DNA of 64,000 bases from NCBI GenBank assembly GCA_022820725.1, contig JAJEFA010000014.1, forward strand, positions 372,001-436,000. Direction: 5' to 3'. Of this stretch, positions 53,486-61,295 are shown one piece after another. Every line of letters starts with the position of its first letter. Within the stretch, counting starts at the first letter, position 1. The translations under genes and the position numbers were made by a program. The stretch comes from Candidatus Binatia bacterium (GTDB lineage: Bacteria; Desulfobacterota; Binatia; Bin18). The notes beneath the pieces were generated by a model, which did not search any database, had not been told where the DNA came from, and worked only from the letters and a program-made list of their open reading frames with translations.

Positions 53486-55456
53486 CTACAGCCGGATATG
53501 AGCCGCAATCGCCCGAAACACAGTGTCGGCTGATTCCTCGACTGTGTGATCAACCGTCGTCAGCCGGAGTGCCGGCGTTGGCGGCGTTTCATAGGGAGAG
53601 GAGATGCCGGTAAAGTCTGGAATCTCCCCAGCCCGCGCCTTTTGATACAGCCCTTTCACATCGCGCTCCTCGCATACTTCAAGCGGGGTATCCACATACA
53701 CCTCAAAAAAGCGGTCTGCACCGATGATCTCTGCCGCGTGTTGCCGGTCTGCCTGAAAGGGAGCAATGACCGGCACCAGAACGATGAGCCCCGCTTGATT
53801 AAAGAGCTGCGCGACCTCGGCAATACGACGAATATTTTCCGCACGGTCCATTTCGGAAAAGGCGAGGTCCCGATTCAACCCCAGGCGCAGATTGTCGCCG
53901 TCGAGCCGATAGGCGTGGAACCCTTCCGTATGCAGGCGCCGCTCAAGTCGTTCCGCAATGGACGATTTTCCGGAGCCGGACAAACCCGTCAGCCAGACCG
54001 TGAGCGCGTGCTGTTGCAGGGTCTGCTCACGCTCGGTCACGGCAATCAACCCGGTCTCCGCCCGGATAGTTGAGTTCGTTGGGTCCATTGAGTCCTTGGG
54101 TCCATTGAGTCTTGACCCCAAAGACCCAATGGACCCAGGAGCCCCAAAAGACTGATTTCGGTCGATAATCATCCCGGCGCCGACCGTGTTATTGGTCAGG
54201 CGGTCAATAACGACAAACGCCCCGGATGTGCGGTTCTTGCGGTACGGGTCACAGGCAATCGGCTTTTCGAGGGCAAAGGCACACCGGCCGATTTCATTGA
54301 GCCCCAGTTGCGTGGCATCTTCCCGGTGGAGAGTATTCACGTCTATGCGATACCGCACGTCGGTAATGACCCCAGGCGTCATGGTGGTGGTCTGCTTGAG
54401 AAAATACTGCTTACCGGGCTGCATGGGCTCCTCGGCCATCCACACCAGCATGGCTTCAAAGTGCGTGGCGATGAGGGGGACATTGTTGGGGTGAACCAGC
54501 ATATCTCCACGACTGACATCAATCTCGTCTTCAAGCGTCAGGGTCACGGCCAGCGGCGGCATGGCCTGCTCTACTTCCCCCTCAAAGGTATGAATGGCTT
54601 TCACCCGGCTCGTTTTGCGTGACGGAAATACCATGATTTCATCGCCCGGCCGCACGATGCCCGAGGCCACTGTTCCGCAAAAACCGCGGAAGTCCGGGTT
54701 GGGACGATTGACGTATTGGACCGGAAACCGAAAGTCGATCAGATTGGCATCCGAGGCAATATAGACCTCCTCCAAAAGGTACATCAGCGGGCTGCCCGCA
54801 TACCAAGGCATATGCTCGCTTGTGTTCACCACGTTATCGCCGCGCAGCGCCGCCATGGGCAGGAAACGCACATCGCTCAGCTCAAGTCTGGCGGCAAAGT
54901 CGGTATAGTCTTTGACTATCCGCTCAAACACTTCCTGACTGTAGTCCACCAAGTCCATCTTGTTGACGGCAACAATGATGTGCCTGATCCCCAAGAGAGA
55001 GGCGATAAAGCTGTGGCGCCGAGTCTGGGTCAAAATACCGTGGCGGGCATCAATCAGGATAATGGCCAGGTCACAGGTTGACGCCCCGGTCGCCATATTT
55101 CGGGTGTACTGCTCATGTCCTGGGGTGTCGGCAATAATGAATTTGCGTTTGGCGGTCGAAAAATAGCGATAGGCGACATCGATGGTGATGCCCTGTTCGC
55201 GTTCGGCTTTGAGGCCGTCGGTCAGCAGAGCGGGATCAAATTCCGTGTCGGTCGTGCCATGCCGAACCGAGTCCTTTTTTATCGCCTCAAGCTGATCCTC
55301 ATAGATCATTTTAGAGTCGTACAGGAGCCGCCCGATCAGGGTGCTCTTGCCATCATCCACGCTGCCGCAGGTCAGAAAGCGCAAGAGGTCCTTGCGCTCA
55401 TGCTGAGCGAGATAGGCCTCGATATCGGTCGCGATCAGGTCGGATTGGTGAGACAT
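53486..55456 (-). CDS. cysNC: Bifunctional sulfate adenylyltransferase subunit 1 / APS kinase
   Basis: 656 residues. The CysN GTPase part has [28 protein letters not shown] and NKMDL; the CysC part begins near 483 with [16 protein letters not shown]. CysN with CysD makes APS from sulfate and ATP using GTP hydrolysis; CysC phosphorylates APS to PAPS. The linker at about 434-462 ([20 protein letters not shown]) is encoded by repeat R2. It is 8 bases downstream of cysD. Confidence 0.95.
   Translation of the reverse strand: MSHQSDLIATDIEAYLAQHERKDLLRFLTCGSVDDGKSTLIGRLLYDSKMIYEDQLEAIKKDSVRHGTTDTEFDPALLTDGLKAEREQGITIDVAYRYFSTAKRKFIIADTPGHEQYTRNMATGASTCDLAIILIDARHGILTQTRRHSFIASLLGIRHIIVAVNKMDLVDYSQEVFERIVKDYTDFAARLELSDVRFLPMAALRGDNVVNTSEHMPWYAGSPLMYLLEEVYIASDANLIDFRFPVQYVNRPNPDFRGFCGTVASGIVRPGDEIMVFPSRKTSRVKAIHTFEGEVEQAMPPLAVTLTLEDEIDVSRGDMLVHPNNVPLIATHFEAMLVWMAEEPMQPGKQYFLKQTTTMTPGVITDVRYRIDVNTLHREDATQLGLNEIGRCAFALEKPIACDPYRKNRTSGAFVVIDRLTNNTVGAGMIIDRNQSFGAPGSIGSLGSRLNGPKDSMDPTNSTIRAETGLIAVTEREQTLQQHALTVWLTGLSGSGKSSIAERLERRLHTEGFHAYRLDGDNLRLGLNRDLAFSEMDRAENIRRIAEVAQLFNQAGLIVLVPVIAPFQADRQHAAEIIGADRFFEVYVDTPLEVCEERDVKGLYQKARAGEIPDFTGISSPYETPPTPALRLTTVDHTVEESADTVFRAIAAHIRL
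54069..54154. repeat. R2 repeat, copy c (in the cysN-cysC linker)
   Basis: Two GGGTCCATTGAGTC units followed by GACCCAATGGACCC-type complementary units. Translated in frame between the two enzyme domains. Confidence 0.78.
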
Positions 55457-55464
55457 ACTAAGAG

Positions 55465-56433
55465 TTAGAAGTAGCCTTCCTTTTTCTTCTCTTCCATAGA
55501 GCCGGACTGGTCAAAATCAATGACGCGGCCTTGTCGTTCGGACTGCGTTGCCAGCAGCATTTCCTGAATAATCAGCGGCAGGGTGTCCGCCTCGGATTCA
55601 ATCGCTCCTGTCAGCGGATAGCAGCCCAGGGTGCGGAAGCGGACTTTTCTCAACTGCGGTCGTTCGCCCGGATGGAGTGGCAGACGGTCGTCGTCGACCA
55701 TAATGAGCACCCCGTCGCGCTCGACAACCGGCCGTTCCTTGGCAAAGTACAGCGGAACCACCGGGATGTTTTCACGGTAGACATATTGCCAGACATCCAG
55801 CTCGGTCCAGTTCGATAAGGGAAAGACCCGGATACTCTCGCCTTTATCAAGCGTGGAATTATACAGATTCCACAGCTCGGGACGCTGGTTCTTGGGGTCC
55901 CAGCGGTGGTTGCGGTCACGGAACGAGTACACCCGTTCTTTGGCGCGTGACTTCTCTTCATCCCGCCGTGCGCCCCCAAAAGCCGCATCAAACCCGTACT
56001 GATCGAGCGCCTGTTTGAGCGCCTGTGTCTTCATCACATCGGTGTGTTTTTTGGACCCATGCGTAATGGGACCGATACCTGCTTTGACCCCGTCCTGGTT
56101 AATATACACGATGAGGTCGAGTCCGAGTTCGTGTCTGATATAGGTATCGCGGAAGGTAATCATCTCCCGGAATTTCCAGGTCGTATCAATATGCATCAGG
56201 GGGAAGGGGGGCTTCCCCGGCGCAAATGCCTTCCGAGCCAGATGCAGCATGACCGCCGAATCTTTGCCGATGGAGTACAGCATGACCGGATTGTCAAACT
56301 CGGCCGCCACCTCACGAATGATATGCATACTTTCAGCCTCAAGATGCTTGAGATGCGTGAGGGAATAGGAGTTCTTTGCATTTGAGGTGGGCTGAGGCCC
56401 ACGGGGCTCCACGTCTTCTCCTTCCTCAATCAT
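55465..56433 (-). CDS. cysD: Sulfate adenylyltransferase subunit 2
   Basis: 322 residues from ATG 56433. The PP-loop ATP pyrophosphatase motif [39 protein letters not shown] and [14 protein letters not shown] are all present. It adenylates sulfate in complex with CysN. The chosen ATG overlaps the preceding gene's stop (ATGATTGA) and gives the usual N-terminus; an in-frame start at 56475 would lie within the previous gene. Confidence 0.94.
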   Translation of the reverse strand: MIEEGEDVEPRGPQPTSNAKNSYSLTHLKHLEAESMHIIREVAAEFDNPVMLYSIGKDSAVMLHLARKAFAPGKPPFPLMHIDTTWKFREMITFRDTYIRHELGLDLIVYINQDGVKAGIGPITHGSKKHTDVMKTQALKQALDQYGFDAAFGGARRDEEKSRAKERVYSFRDRNHRWDPKNQRPELWNLYNSTLDKGESIRVFPLSNWTELDVWQYVYRENIPVVPLYFAKERPVVERDGVLIMVDDDRLPLHPGERPQLRKVRFRTLGCYPLTGAIESEADTLPLIIQEMLLATQSERQGRVIDFDQSGSMEEKKKEGYF

Positions 56434-57181
56434 GGGCAGGAGTCGAGCAGACCGGGCAGTGCGGGTTCTTCTCAACCGTCTGCTCGGTACAGTGAAACGC
56501 CGGGAATGTATACGCCAGCAGTTTGGGTGGGCTCTCCGCCTCGGGCTGGAGGATGATTTTCAAGGCTTCGGTAACGAGTTGGGTACCTAAAAAGAGCGCG
56601 TATGGAGAAAAGAGGAAACGTGTCCTTCCTCGCCCGGCTGATGCAGGACACGTTTCCTCTTTGCCGAGGGCTTGTCTGTTGGAGGGTCCGTTTACTCTTT
56701 CTGGGGAAAGACAGCGCAGACAGGGCCGGCCAGCCCTGTCACCCCGACTCACGAATAAGCGAGCGCCTTCGCCGCTGGCCGCTCCCCACACAAACGGCTT
56801 GTGCCGAGCGTACCACCCATCGTGCAGCGCATCCGTTGTTGCCAGAACCAGATCATAGTGGTGAGACGGTTGTTCGTCCTCATCCGTATGGGTCACAATG
56901 GTACAATCAGGATTTAGACGCCTGAGTATGTGTGCCACCGATTGCTCATCCGGTCCCAGGGATTGCTCCACAAGAGCGGAAAAGACCGGGGCGGCTTTGG
57001 CCCGAGCCATGCCTATAGTCCCAACGCCGGCAGCGGCGAGATAAAAGAGCGCCGCGGCGGTGAGTAGCCCGTCTCCGTCAACGTACACCTGACCTCGAAG
57101 AAGTTTTTCCTGTCCCTTTCCGCCAACCTGGGGCAGAATGATTTGTCGGCTATAGCGTTCGATCTGGACGTCTTCGAGCAT
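56426..57181 (-). CDS. Degenerate ThiF/MoeB (E1-like) protein
   Basis: 251 residues. It starts like a ThiF/HesA protein ([20 protein letters not shown]) and keeps the zinc cysteine pairs CLRC and CPVC. The ATP-binding loop is lost: [13 protein letters not shown] stands where GxGGLGS is expected, and the aspartate/arginine positions for adenylation are not obvious. It is therefore probably not an active adenylating enzyme. A full R1 copy plus a partial one encode about 30 residues between the CLRC segment and the C-terminal helix ([20 protein letters not shown] and beyond). Confidence 0.75.
   Translation of the reverse strand: MLEDVQIERYSRQIILPQVGGKGQEKLLRGQVYVDGDGLLTAAALFYLAAAGVGTIGMARAKAAPVFSALVEQSLGPDEQSVAHILRRLNPDCTIVTHTDEDEQPSHHYDLVLATTDALHDGWYARHKPFVWGAASGEGARLFVSRGDRAGRPCLRCLSPERVNGPSNRQALGKEETCPASAGRGRTRFLFSPYALFLGTQLVTEALKIILQPEAESPPKLLAYTFPAFHCTEQTVEKNPHCPVCSTPAHD
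56608..56662. repeat. R1 palindromic element inside the E1-like gene
   Basis: Arms AAAGAGGAAACGTGTCC and GGACACGTTTCCTCTTT are perfect complements; the loop TTCCTCGCCCGGCTGATGCA keeps the CTGATGC end. Translated in frame on the minus strand. Confidence 0.93.
56669..56702. repeat. R1 partial copy next to the full one
   Basis: Only the loop end and right arm remain: CTGTTGGAGGGTCCGTTTACTCTTT after a 6-base gap. Also coding. It suggests a second insertion into, or partial duplication of, the first element. Confidence 0.65.
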
Positions 57182-57200
57182 GAGGACTTCTCAAGCCTCT

Positions 57201-57260
57201 ATGAGTCCATTGAGTCTTTTAGGTCGACTCAACTGACCCAAAGACCCAACGGACCCCAAT
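57201..57260. repeat. R2 repeat, copy d
   Basis: GAGTCCATTGAGTC units followed by GACCCAAAGACCCAACGG. It lies in the gap between cysM and the degenerate E1-like gene. Confidence 0.72.
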
Positions 57261-57267
57261 GTCTCCG

Positions 57268-58305
57268 TCACGCCGCTCCCTCTGCCCGCATGTTGGCCTG
57301 GCGCTGATTATACTCTTTCCAGCCGATCCACAGATTGGTGCTGAGATATTTATCTCCAAAGTCCGGGAAGAGTGTCACCACCGTGCCCTGATCGATCTCA
57401 CGGGCCACCTGGAGCGCCGCCCACATCGCCGCGCCGGATGACTGGCCAACCAACACCCCTTCTTCCCGGCCAAGCCGGTATACCGTTTCATAGGCGTCTT
57501 CAGTGGAAACGCTGATTTTTCGGTCTAACTGCTTTTCATAGTAGATGCCAGGCACAATGGAACTGTCCATATGCTTCAGCCCCTCAAGGCCGTGAAAGGC
57601 GTCATCCGGTTCAACCCCAACAATCTGAATGTCCGCGTTTTTCTCCTTCAGGTAGCGTCCGGTTCCCATCAGGGTACCGCCGGTCCCCATGCCGGCCACA
57701 AAGTGAGTGATCTGCTCTTTTGTTTGCCACCACAGCTCCGGCCCAGTTGTCTGGTAGTGGGCCAGCGAGTTGTGTGGATTGAAGTATTGATCCGGTTTGA
57801 AATAGCGCTCGGGATGCTCCTGCAGCCGCTCCCGACACAGTTCCAAAGCTCCATCCGAGCCGTCCATAGGGCTACTGAAAATCATCTTCGCCCCATACGC
57901 GGAGATGATTTTTTTCCGCTCTATACTGACGTTGGCCGGGATGCACAGCTCGACCGGATAGCCTAGCACGGCGCCGATCATGGCCAACGCAATACCGGTA
58001 TTCCCGGAGGTGGAATCGAGAATGATCTTGTCCGGAGTCAGCGCTCCGTTTTCGATTCCTTTTTGGATCATGCACAGCGCAGGACGATCTTTGACCGATC
58101 CACCCGGATTGAAACCTTCGAGTTTGGCATAAACCCGGACACTAGGCGCAATGTCCGTACTCAGCCGGGTAATTTCAAGCAGCGGCGTATTCCCAATCAG
58201 ATGCAGCACAGACGGAACACGCAGGGGACCTGCTGGGGGTGGTCCCTCGGTCGGAAAAAGAGCAAACGTGTCCAGCATCTCTTCTCTATCCAGAGCCTCC
58301 GGCAA
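57268..58305 (-). CDS. cysM: Cysteine synthase (CysM/CysK family)
   Basis: 345 residues, PLP fold type II. The lysine is in FNPGGSVKDRPAL, the substrate loop is STSGNTGIALAM, and the phosphate loop is GMGTGGTLMGTG. It makes cysteine from O-acetylserine or O-phosphoserine. Next to a sulfur-carrier gene, a thiocarboxylate-using CysM like that of Mycobacterium is likely. The first 20 or so residues (REEMLDTFALFPTEG) come from a partial R1 element. ATG 58305 overlaps the carrier gene; ATG 58278 is an alternative just past its stop. Confidence 0.88.
   Translation of the reverse strand: MPEALDREEMLDTFALFPTEGPPPAGPLRVPSVLHLIGNTPLLEITRLSTDIAPSVRVYAKLEGFNPGGSVKDRPALCMIQKGIENGALTPDKIILDSTSGNTGIALAMIGAVLGYPVELCIPANVSIERKKIISAYGAKMIFSSPMDGSDGALELCRERLQEHPERYFKPDQYFNPHNSLAHYQTTGPELWWQTKEQITHFVAGMGTGGTLMGTGRYLKEKNADIQIVGVEPDDAFHGLEGLKHMDSSIVPGIYYEKQLDRKISVSTEDAYETVYRLGREEGVLVGQSSGAAMWAALQVAREIDQGTVVTLFPDFGDKYLSTNLWIGWKEYNQRQANMRAEGAA
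58257..58291. repeat. R1 partial copy at the cysO-cysM junction
   Basis: One arm, AAAGAGCAAACGTGTCC, and the loop AGCATCTCTTCTCTATCC. The opposite arm is missing. It encodes the start of CysM and the TAG stop of the carrier gene on the minus strand. Confidence 0.75.
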
Positions 58306-58573
58306 TAGCAGGCACGATAGACACTTCGTCGCCCTCGTTCACCGGCGTATCCAGGTTGTTAATAAAACGAATGTCTTCACCATTCACAAAGATATTGACA
58401 AAGCGACGGACTTCACCGGCCTCGTCACACAACCGTTCTTTAATCCCAGGATGATTACTCTCTATATGATCAACCAAGGCCCCAACCGTGGCTCCATCGG
58501 CCGAGATTGCTTCTGCGCCGCCGGTAAAGCGGCGTAGTGGGGTTGGGATACGTACCTGAGCACTCATGTTCAC
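58286..58573 (-). CDS. Sulfur-carrier protein, MoaD/ThiS fold (CysO-like)
   Basis: 95 residues with the beta-grasp pattern: VRIPTPLRRFTGG, FVNIFVNGEDIRF, and the conserved tail GDEVSIVPAIAGG. The C-terminus is GGSG, two residues beyond the diglycine that must be exposed for adenylation and thiocarboxylate formation. CysO-like carriers with tails are trimmed by a JAMM protease (Mec), not seen here. The stop codon lies in an R1 remnant, so the SG tail may be a by-product of the insertion. Its position between the moeB-like gene and cysM supports a role in cysteine synthesis. Confidence 0.85.
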   Translation of the reverse strand: MNMSAQVRIPTPLRRFTGGAEAISADGATVGALVDHIESNHPGIKERLCDEAGEVRRFVNIFVNGEDIRFINNLDTPVNEGDEVSIVPAIAGGSG

Positions 58574-58657
58574 TCCCTCCTGATTCGGAATCGCTCATCT
58601 GCTCTTTCTGGCTTCTACTGTGACGTTTTTGCTTGGGTCTGACAATCACCCTGCCCG

Positions 58658-58711
58658 AAAGAGGGAACGTGTCCTCCACTAGACACGAGATGCTGGATAC
58701 GTGTCCTCTTT
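58658..58711. repeat. R1 palindromic element, intergenic
   Basis: Arms AAAGAGGGAACGTGTCC and GGATACGTGTCCTCTTT around TCCACTAGACACGAGATGCT. It lies between the moeB-like stop and the carrier gene within one operon. Confidence 0.9.
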
Positions 58712-58715
58712 ATGC

Positions 58716-59480
58716 TCAGAGCATAGTACAGAGTCTTTCCAACTCATAGGATTCGGGTCGGATACTCGTAATCGTCTGCTGCGTACCGCACAACGGACAA
58801 TGCGGGCTCGGACGTACCCGGACCTCTCTCCAGCGTGAGGCCAGGGCGTCATAGGTGAGCAAACGGTCGGTGAGCAGTTCTCCTTCCCCACCCAGATATT
58901 TCACTGCCTCGGCAGCCTGAACGCTCCCCAAACTACCGGCCAAGCTGCCAAGGATGCCAGCTTCCTGGCAGGTGGGGTTGTCATCGGGATGAGGCGGAAC
59001 CGGGAAGAGGCAACGCAAACACGTCGTTTGCCTCGGTAAGACCGTGAACGCCTGACCATGAAACCGCACGATGCCGGCGTGAGAAAGCGGTTTGTTGAGC
59101 AGCACGGCACCGTCGTTGATCAAAAATTTTGTGGCCACGCCGTCCGTTCCGTCAATAATAAAATCATAGGCGGCAAAGACATCTGCGAGATTCCCCGCAT
59201 GCAGCCATTCGTTATGGGTCACCACCGTTATCGAGGGGTTGAGTTGCTGAATTTTTTCCTTGGCCGAATCGACCTTTGACTTTCCGATATCCGGGGTAAA
59301 GTGCAAAATTTGCCGTTGCAAGTTTGACAGCTCAACCCGGTCCGAATCCACCAGACCAATCGTTCCCACCCCAGCCAGGGCGAGCGCCAATGCTGCCGGA
59401 GAGCCCAGGCCGCCAACGCCGACCACCAGGACTTTGCCCTCACGGACGCTCTTGGGAATAGGGGATGCGGCGTATTTCAT
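58716..59480 (-). CDS. moeB: MoeB/ThiF family adenylyltransferase
   Basis: 254 residues. The nucleotide loop is VVGVGGLGSPAALALA. ELSNLQRQ supplies the adenylation arginine region, IDGTDGVATKF follows, and a catalytic cysteine is in NPTCQEAGILG. Zinc is held by CLRC and CPLC. It would activate the C-terminal glycine of the neighbouring carrier. There is no fused rhodanese domain, unlike MoeZ, so the sulfur donor must be separate. First gene of the leftward sulfur operon. Confidence 0.9.
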   Translation of the reverse strand: MKYAASPIPKSVREGKVLVVGVGGLGSPAALALALAGVGTIGLVDSDRVELSNLQRQILHFTPDIGKSKVDSAKEKIQQLNPSITVVTHNEWLHAGNLADVFAAYDFIIDGTDGVATKFLINDGAVLLNKPLSHAGIVRFHGQAFTVLPRQTTCLRCLFPVPPHPDDNPTCQEAGILGSLAGSLGSVQAAEAVKYLGGEGELLTDRLLTYDALASRWREVRVRPSPHCPLCGTQQTITSIRPESYELERLCTML

Positions 59481-59507
59481 GCTGTCTTATTTTTCCAATT
59501 CCCAATA

Positions 59508-59541
59508 GAATAAAAAGCCTCTTCCCAAGAGGAAAGAGGCT
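59508..59541 (-). terminator. Terminator of bamD
   Basis: Eight-pair stem AGCCTCTT / AAGAGGCT (59516-59523, 59534-59541) followed on the minus strand by TTTTTATTC. Confidence 0.82.
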
Positions 59542-59575
59542 CGGCTACGCGCGCGCTCTGCCTAGGCGACAGGTC

Positions 59576-61126
59576 TCATTCGTCCTCAAACTCAAAATCT
59601 ATTTCCTCGATATCGATACCCAGAACGGCCTCTCGTCCGGTGCTGAGTGCGACATCTCCGTTCGTGAGGGCGTCGGAAGAGGCGGCTTCCTCATCTATTA
59701 TTTCAGCGTATTCAACTCCTGACTCACTCATCTCAACCGGCTCACTCTGCTCGACTGCGGCAACCGCCTCGTCGTCCTCGCCCTCTTCTGCCTCAGCCAC
59801 CTCTACACCGATTGCAACCTCATCGTCGATAGTTGTGTCCTCGACTGCGGCAATCGCTTCAACGACATCCTCTGCCTCTTCTTCAGCATCCAACACCCCA
59901 GCGGCTTCCAGTGCTTCCGTATCTTCCTCAAGCGCAATAGCGTCGTCCTCGATGTCAAGGGTGAGGATGTCATCGTCAGAAAGATCAAGGTCGTCCTCGT
60001 CGGAGACATCCTGCTCAGTCAGTTCCAAGGGTCCGAGATCGTCTGTCTCAACGTCGAATTCCAGCTCCTCAATGTCGGGCGTCTCCAGGGCCGCCCGCTC
60101 TGCTTCCAATGCCTCCAAGTCTACTTCCCGATAATCATCGCCCACTTCGTAGGACCGGTCATCGTCAAAGGCGTCATCCAGGGCCCGCTCTTCCTGCTCG
60201 GCCTCTTTTTCTGCTGCCAGCCTTTCCGCATCCGCTTCCGTCCGGGCCAGCCGTTCTGCCTCTTCCTGTTTTTTCAACTCGGAGACGAGCAGCAGCAAGG
60301 GATCGACTCCGGCAACAAGAGGAGACGTGTCCAGCATCTCATCATTGGAGGACACGTTTCCTCTTGCAAGTAATCCGTCCGAGTCGGTCGCCTCGTCTTC
60401 CGGGTCGTCCTCTTCAGCGCTGGAGGCCTCACTATTCGTTCTCCGGGCAGACTGAGCGCGGGCTGCCAGCTCGGCCAACTCGACGTTACCTTCTTCGTTC
60501 AAGATCTGTTCGAGCCGCCCCAAGGCTTCTACGGTGGCATCCGTCTCGGAGTATTGCTCAATCAGGCTGCGCAGGCGTGCTTTTGTGGCGGTAAGATTGC
60601 CACGCTTCTCGTTGAAGTTCGCCACCATCAATTCGTGGGCCGCTAGGATATCACGCGCCGATTTGCTTTTCTCCTCAGCCTGAAGGACGAAGGCACTTTC
60701 CGGATACCGGTCTATCACCTCCTGAAAAAATCCGTCCGCCCGGCGCGTCACTGCCTGATCGCGATCCTTGGAGCGAATCTGGCTATAGTTCGTAATACCG
60801 AGAAAGTACTTGACAAACGGCATATGCTTGCTGGTCGGATAGGCCCGCTCAAAGTCCTTAAAGGCCGCAACGGATTCGGCGTAATTTTCTTCCATAAATA
60901 GCCCATAGGCCGTTTTGAGCTGCGCTTCCTCAGCGTACGGGTTGAGCGGATATTGATCGAGCAACTCCCGATACTGATCGGAAGCTCCCAGATAGTCCTC
61001 ATCCGTGAAAGACTCGGTTGCCTGCTGATAATATTCTTTGGCCGAGGGGCGTCTGAGGGTTGCCGAGCATCCCCATACGCTCACCAGAAGGAGGCTCAAG
61101 CATAAGACCCAGATTCGTTCGAACAT
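59576..61126 (-). CDS. bamD: BamD-like outer-membrane assembly lipoprotein with long acidic tail
   Basis: 516 residues. A lipobox LVSVWGC places a lipidated cysteine near residue 20. About 200 residues of TPR-like helices follow (KEYYQQATESFTDEDYLGAS and PYAEEAQLKTAYGLF), as in BamD/ComL. The C-terminal ~290 residues are a low-complexity, strongly acidic extension not found in ordinary BamD (family length roughly 240-280). An R1 element encodes ARGNVSSNDEMLDTSPLV at the boundary, about residue 254-270. BamD binds BamA and substrate porins at the inner face of the outer membrane. Confidence 0.85.
   Translation of the reverse strand: MFERIWVLCLSLLLVSVWGCSATLRRPSAKEYYQQATESFTDEDYLGASDQYRELLDQYPLNPYAEEAQLKTAYGLFMEENYAESVAAFKDFERAYPTSKHMPFVKYFLGITNYSQIRSKDRDQAVTRRADGFFQEVIDRYPESAFVLQAEEKSKSARDILAAHELMVANFNEKRGNLTATKARLRSLIEQYSETDATVEALGRLEQILNEEGNVELAELAARAQSARRTNSEASSAEEDDPEDEATDSDGLLARGNVSSNDEMLDTSPLVAGVDPLLLLVSELKKQEEAERLARTEADAERLAAEKEAEQEERALDDAFDDDRSYEVGDDYREVDLEALEAERAALETPDIEELEFDVETDDLGPLELTEQDVSDEDDLDLSDDDILTLDIEDDAIALEEDTEALEAAGVLDAEEEAEDVVEAIAAVEDTTIDDEVAIGVEVAEAEEGEDDEAVAAVEQSEPVEMSESGVEYAEIIDEEAASSDALTNGDVALSTGREAVLGIDIEEIDFEFEDE
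60317..60365. repeat. R1 palindromic element inside bamD
   Basis: Arms AAGAGGAGACGTGTCC and GGACACGTTTCCTCTT; loop AGCATCTCATCATTGGA. Translated in frame between the TPR part and the acidic extension. Confidence 0.92.
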
Positions 61127-61235
61127 TGTTCTGCACGCTAGAGGATTTCCGCAAGGGTTTCAATGTACCCGCCGCTGTGTACTGGCGAGAGGACAAGGGG
61201 CCATCGCGCCACACCGGAACCCGCGGGTACGTAGA

Positions 61236-61290
61236 GAAGAGGAAACGTGTCCTCCAATCAGACAGAGATGCTGGACACGTTTTCTCTTTT
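61236..61290. repeat. R1 palindromic element, intergenic
   Basis: Arms GAAGAGGAAACGTGTCC and GGACACGTTTTCTCTTT with loop TCCAATCAGACAGAGATGCT. It lies just after the ppk stop, in the gap before bamD. Confidence 0.92.
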
Positions 61291-61295
61291 GGCCG

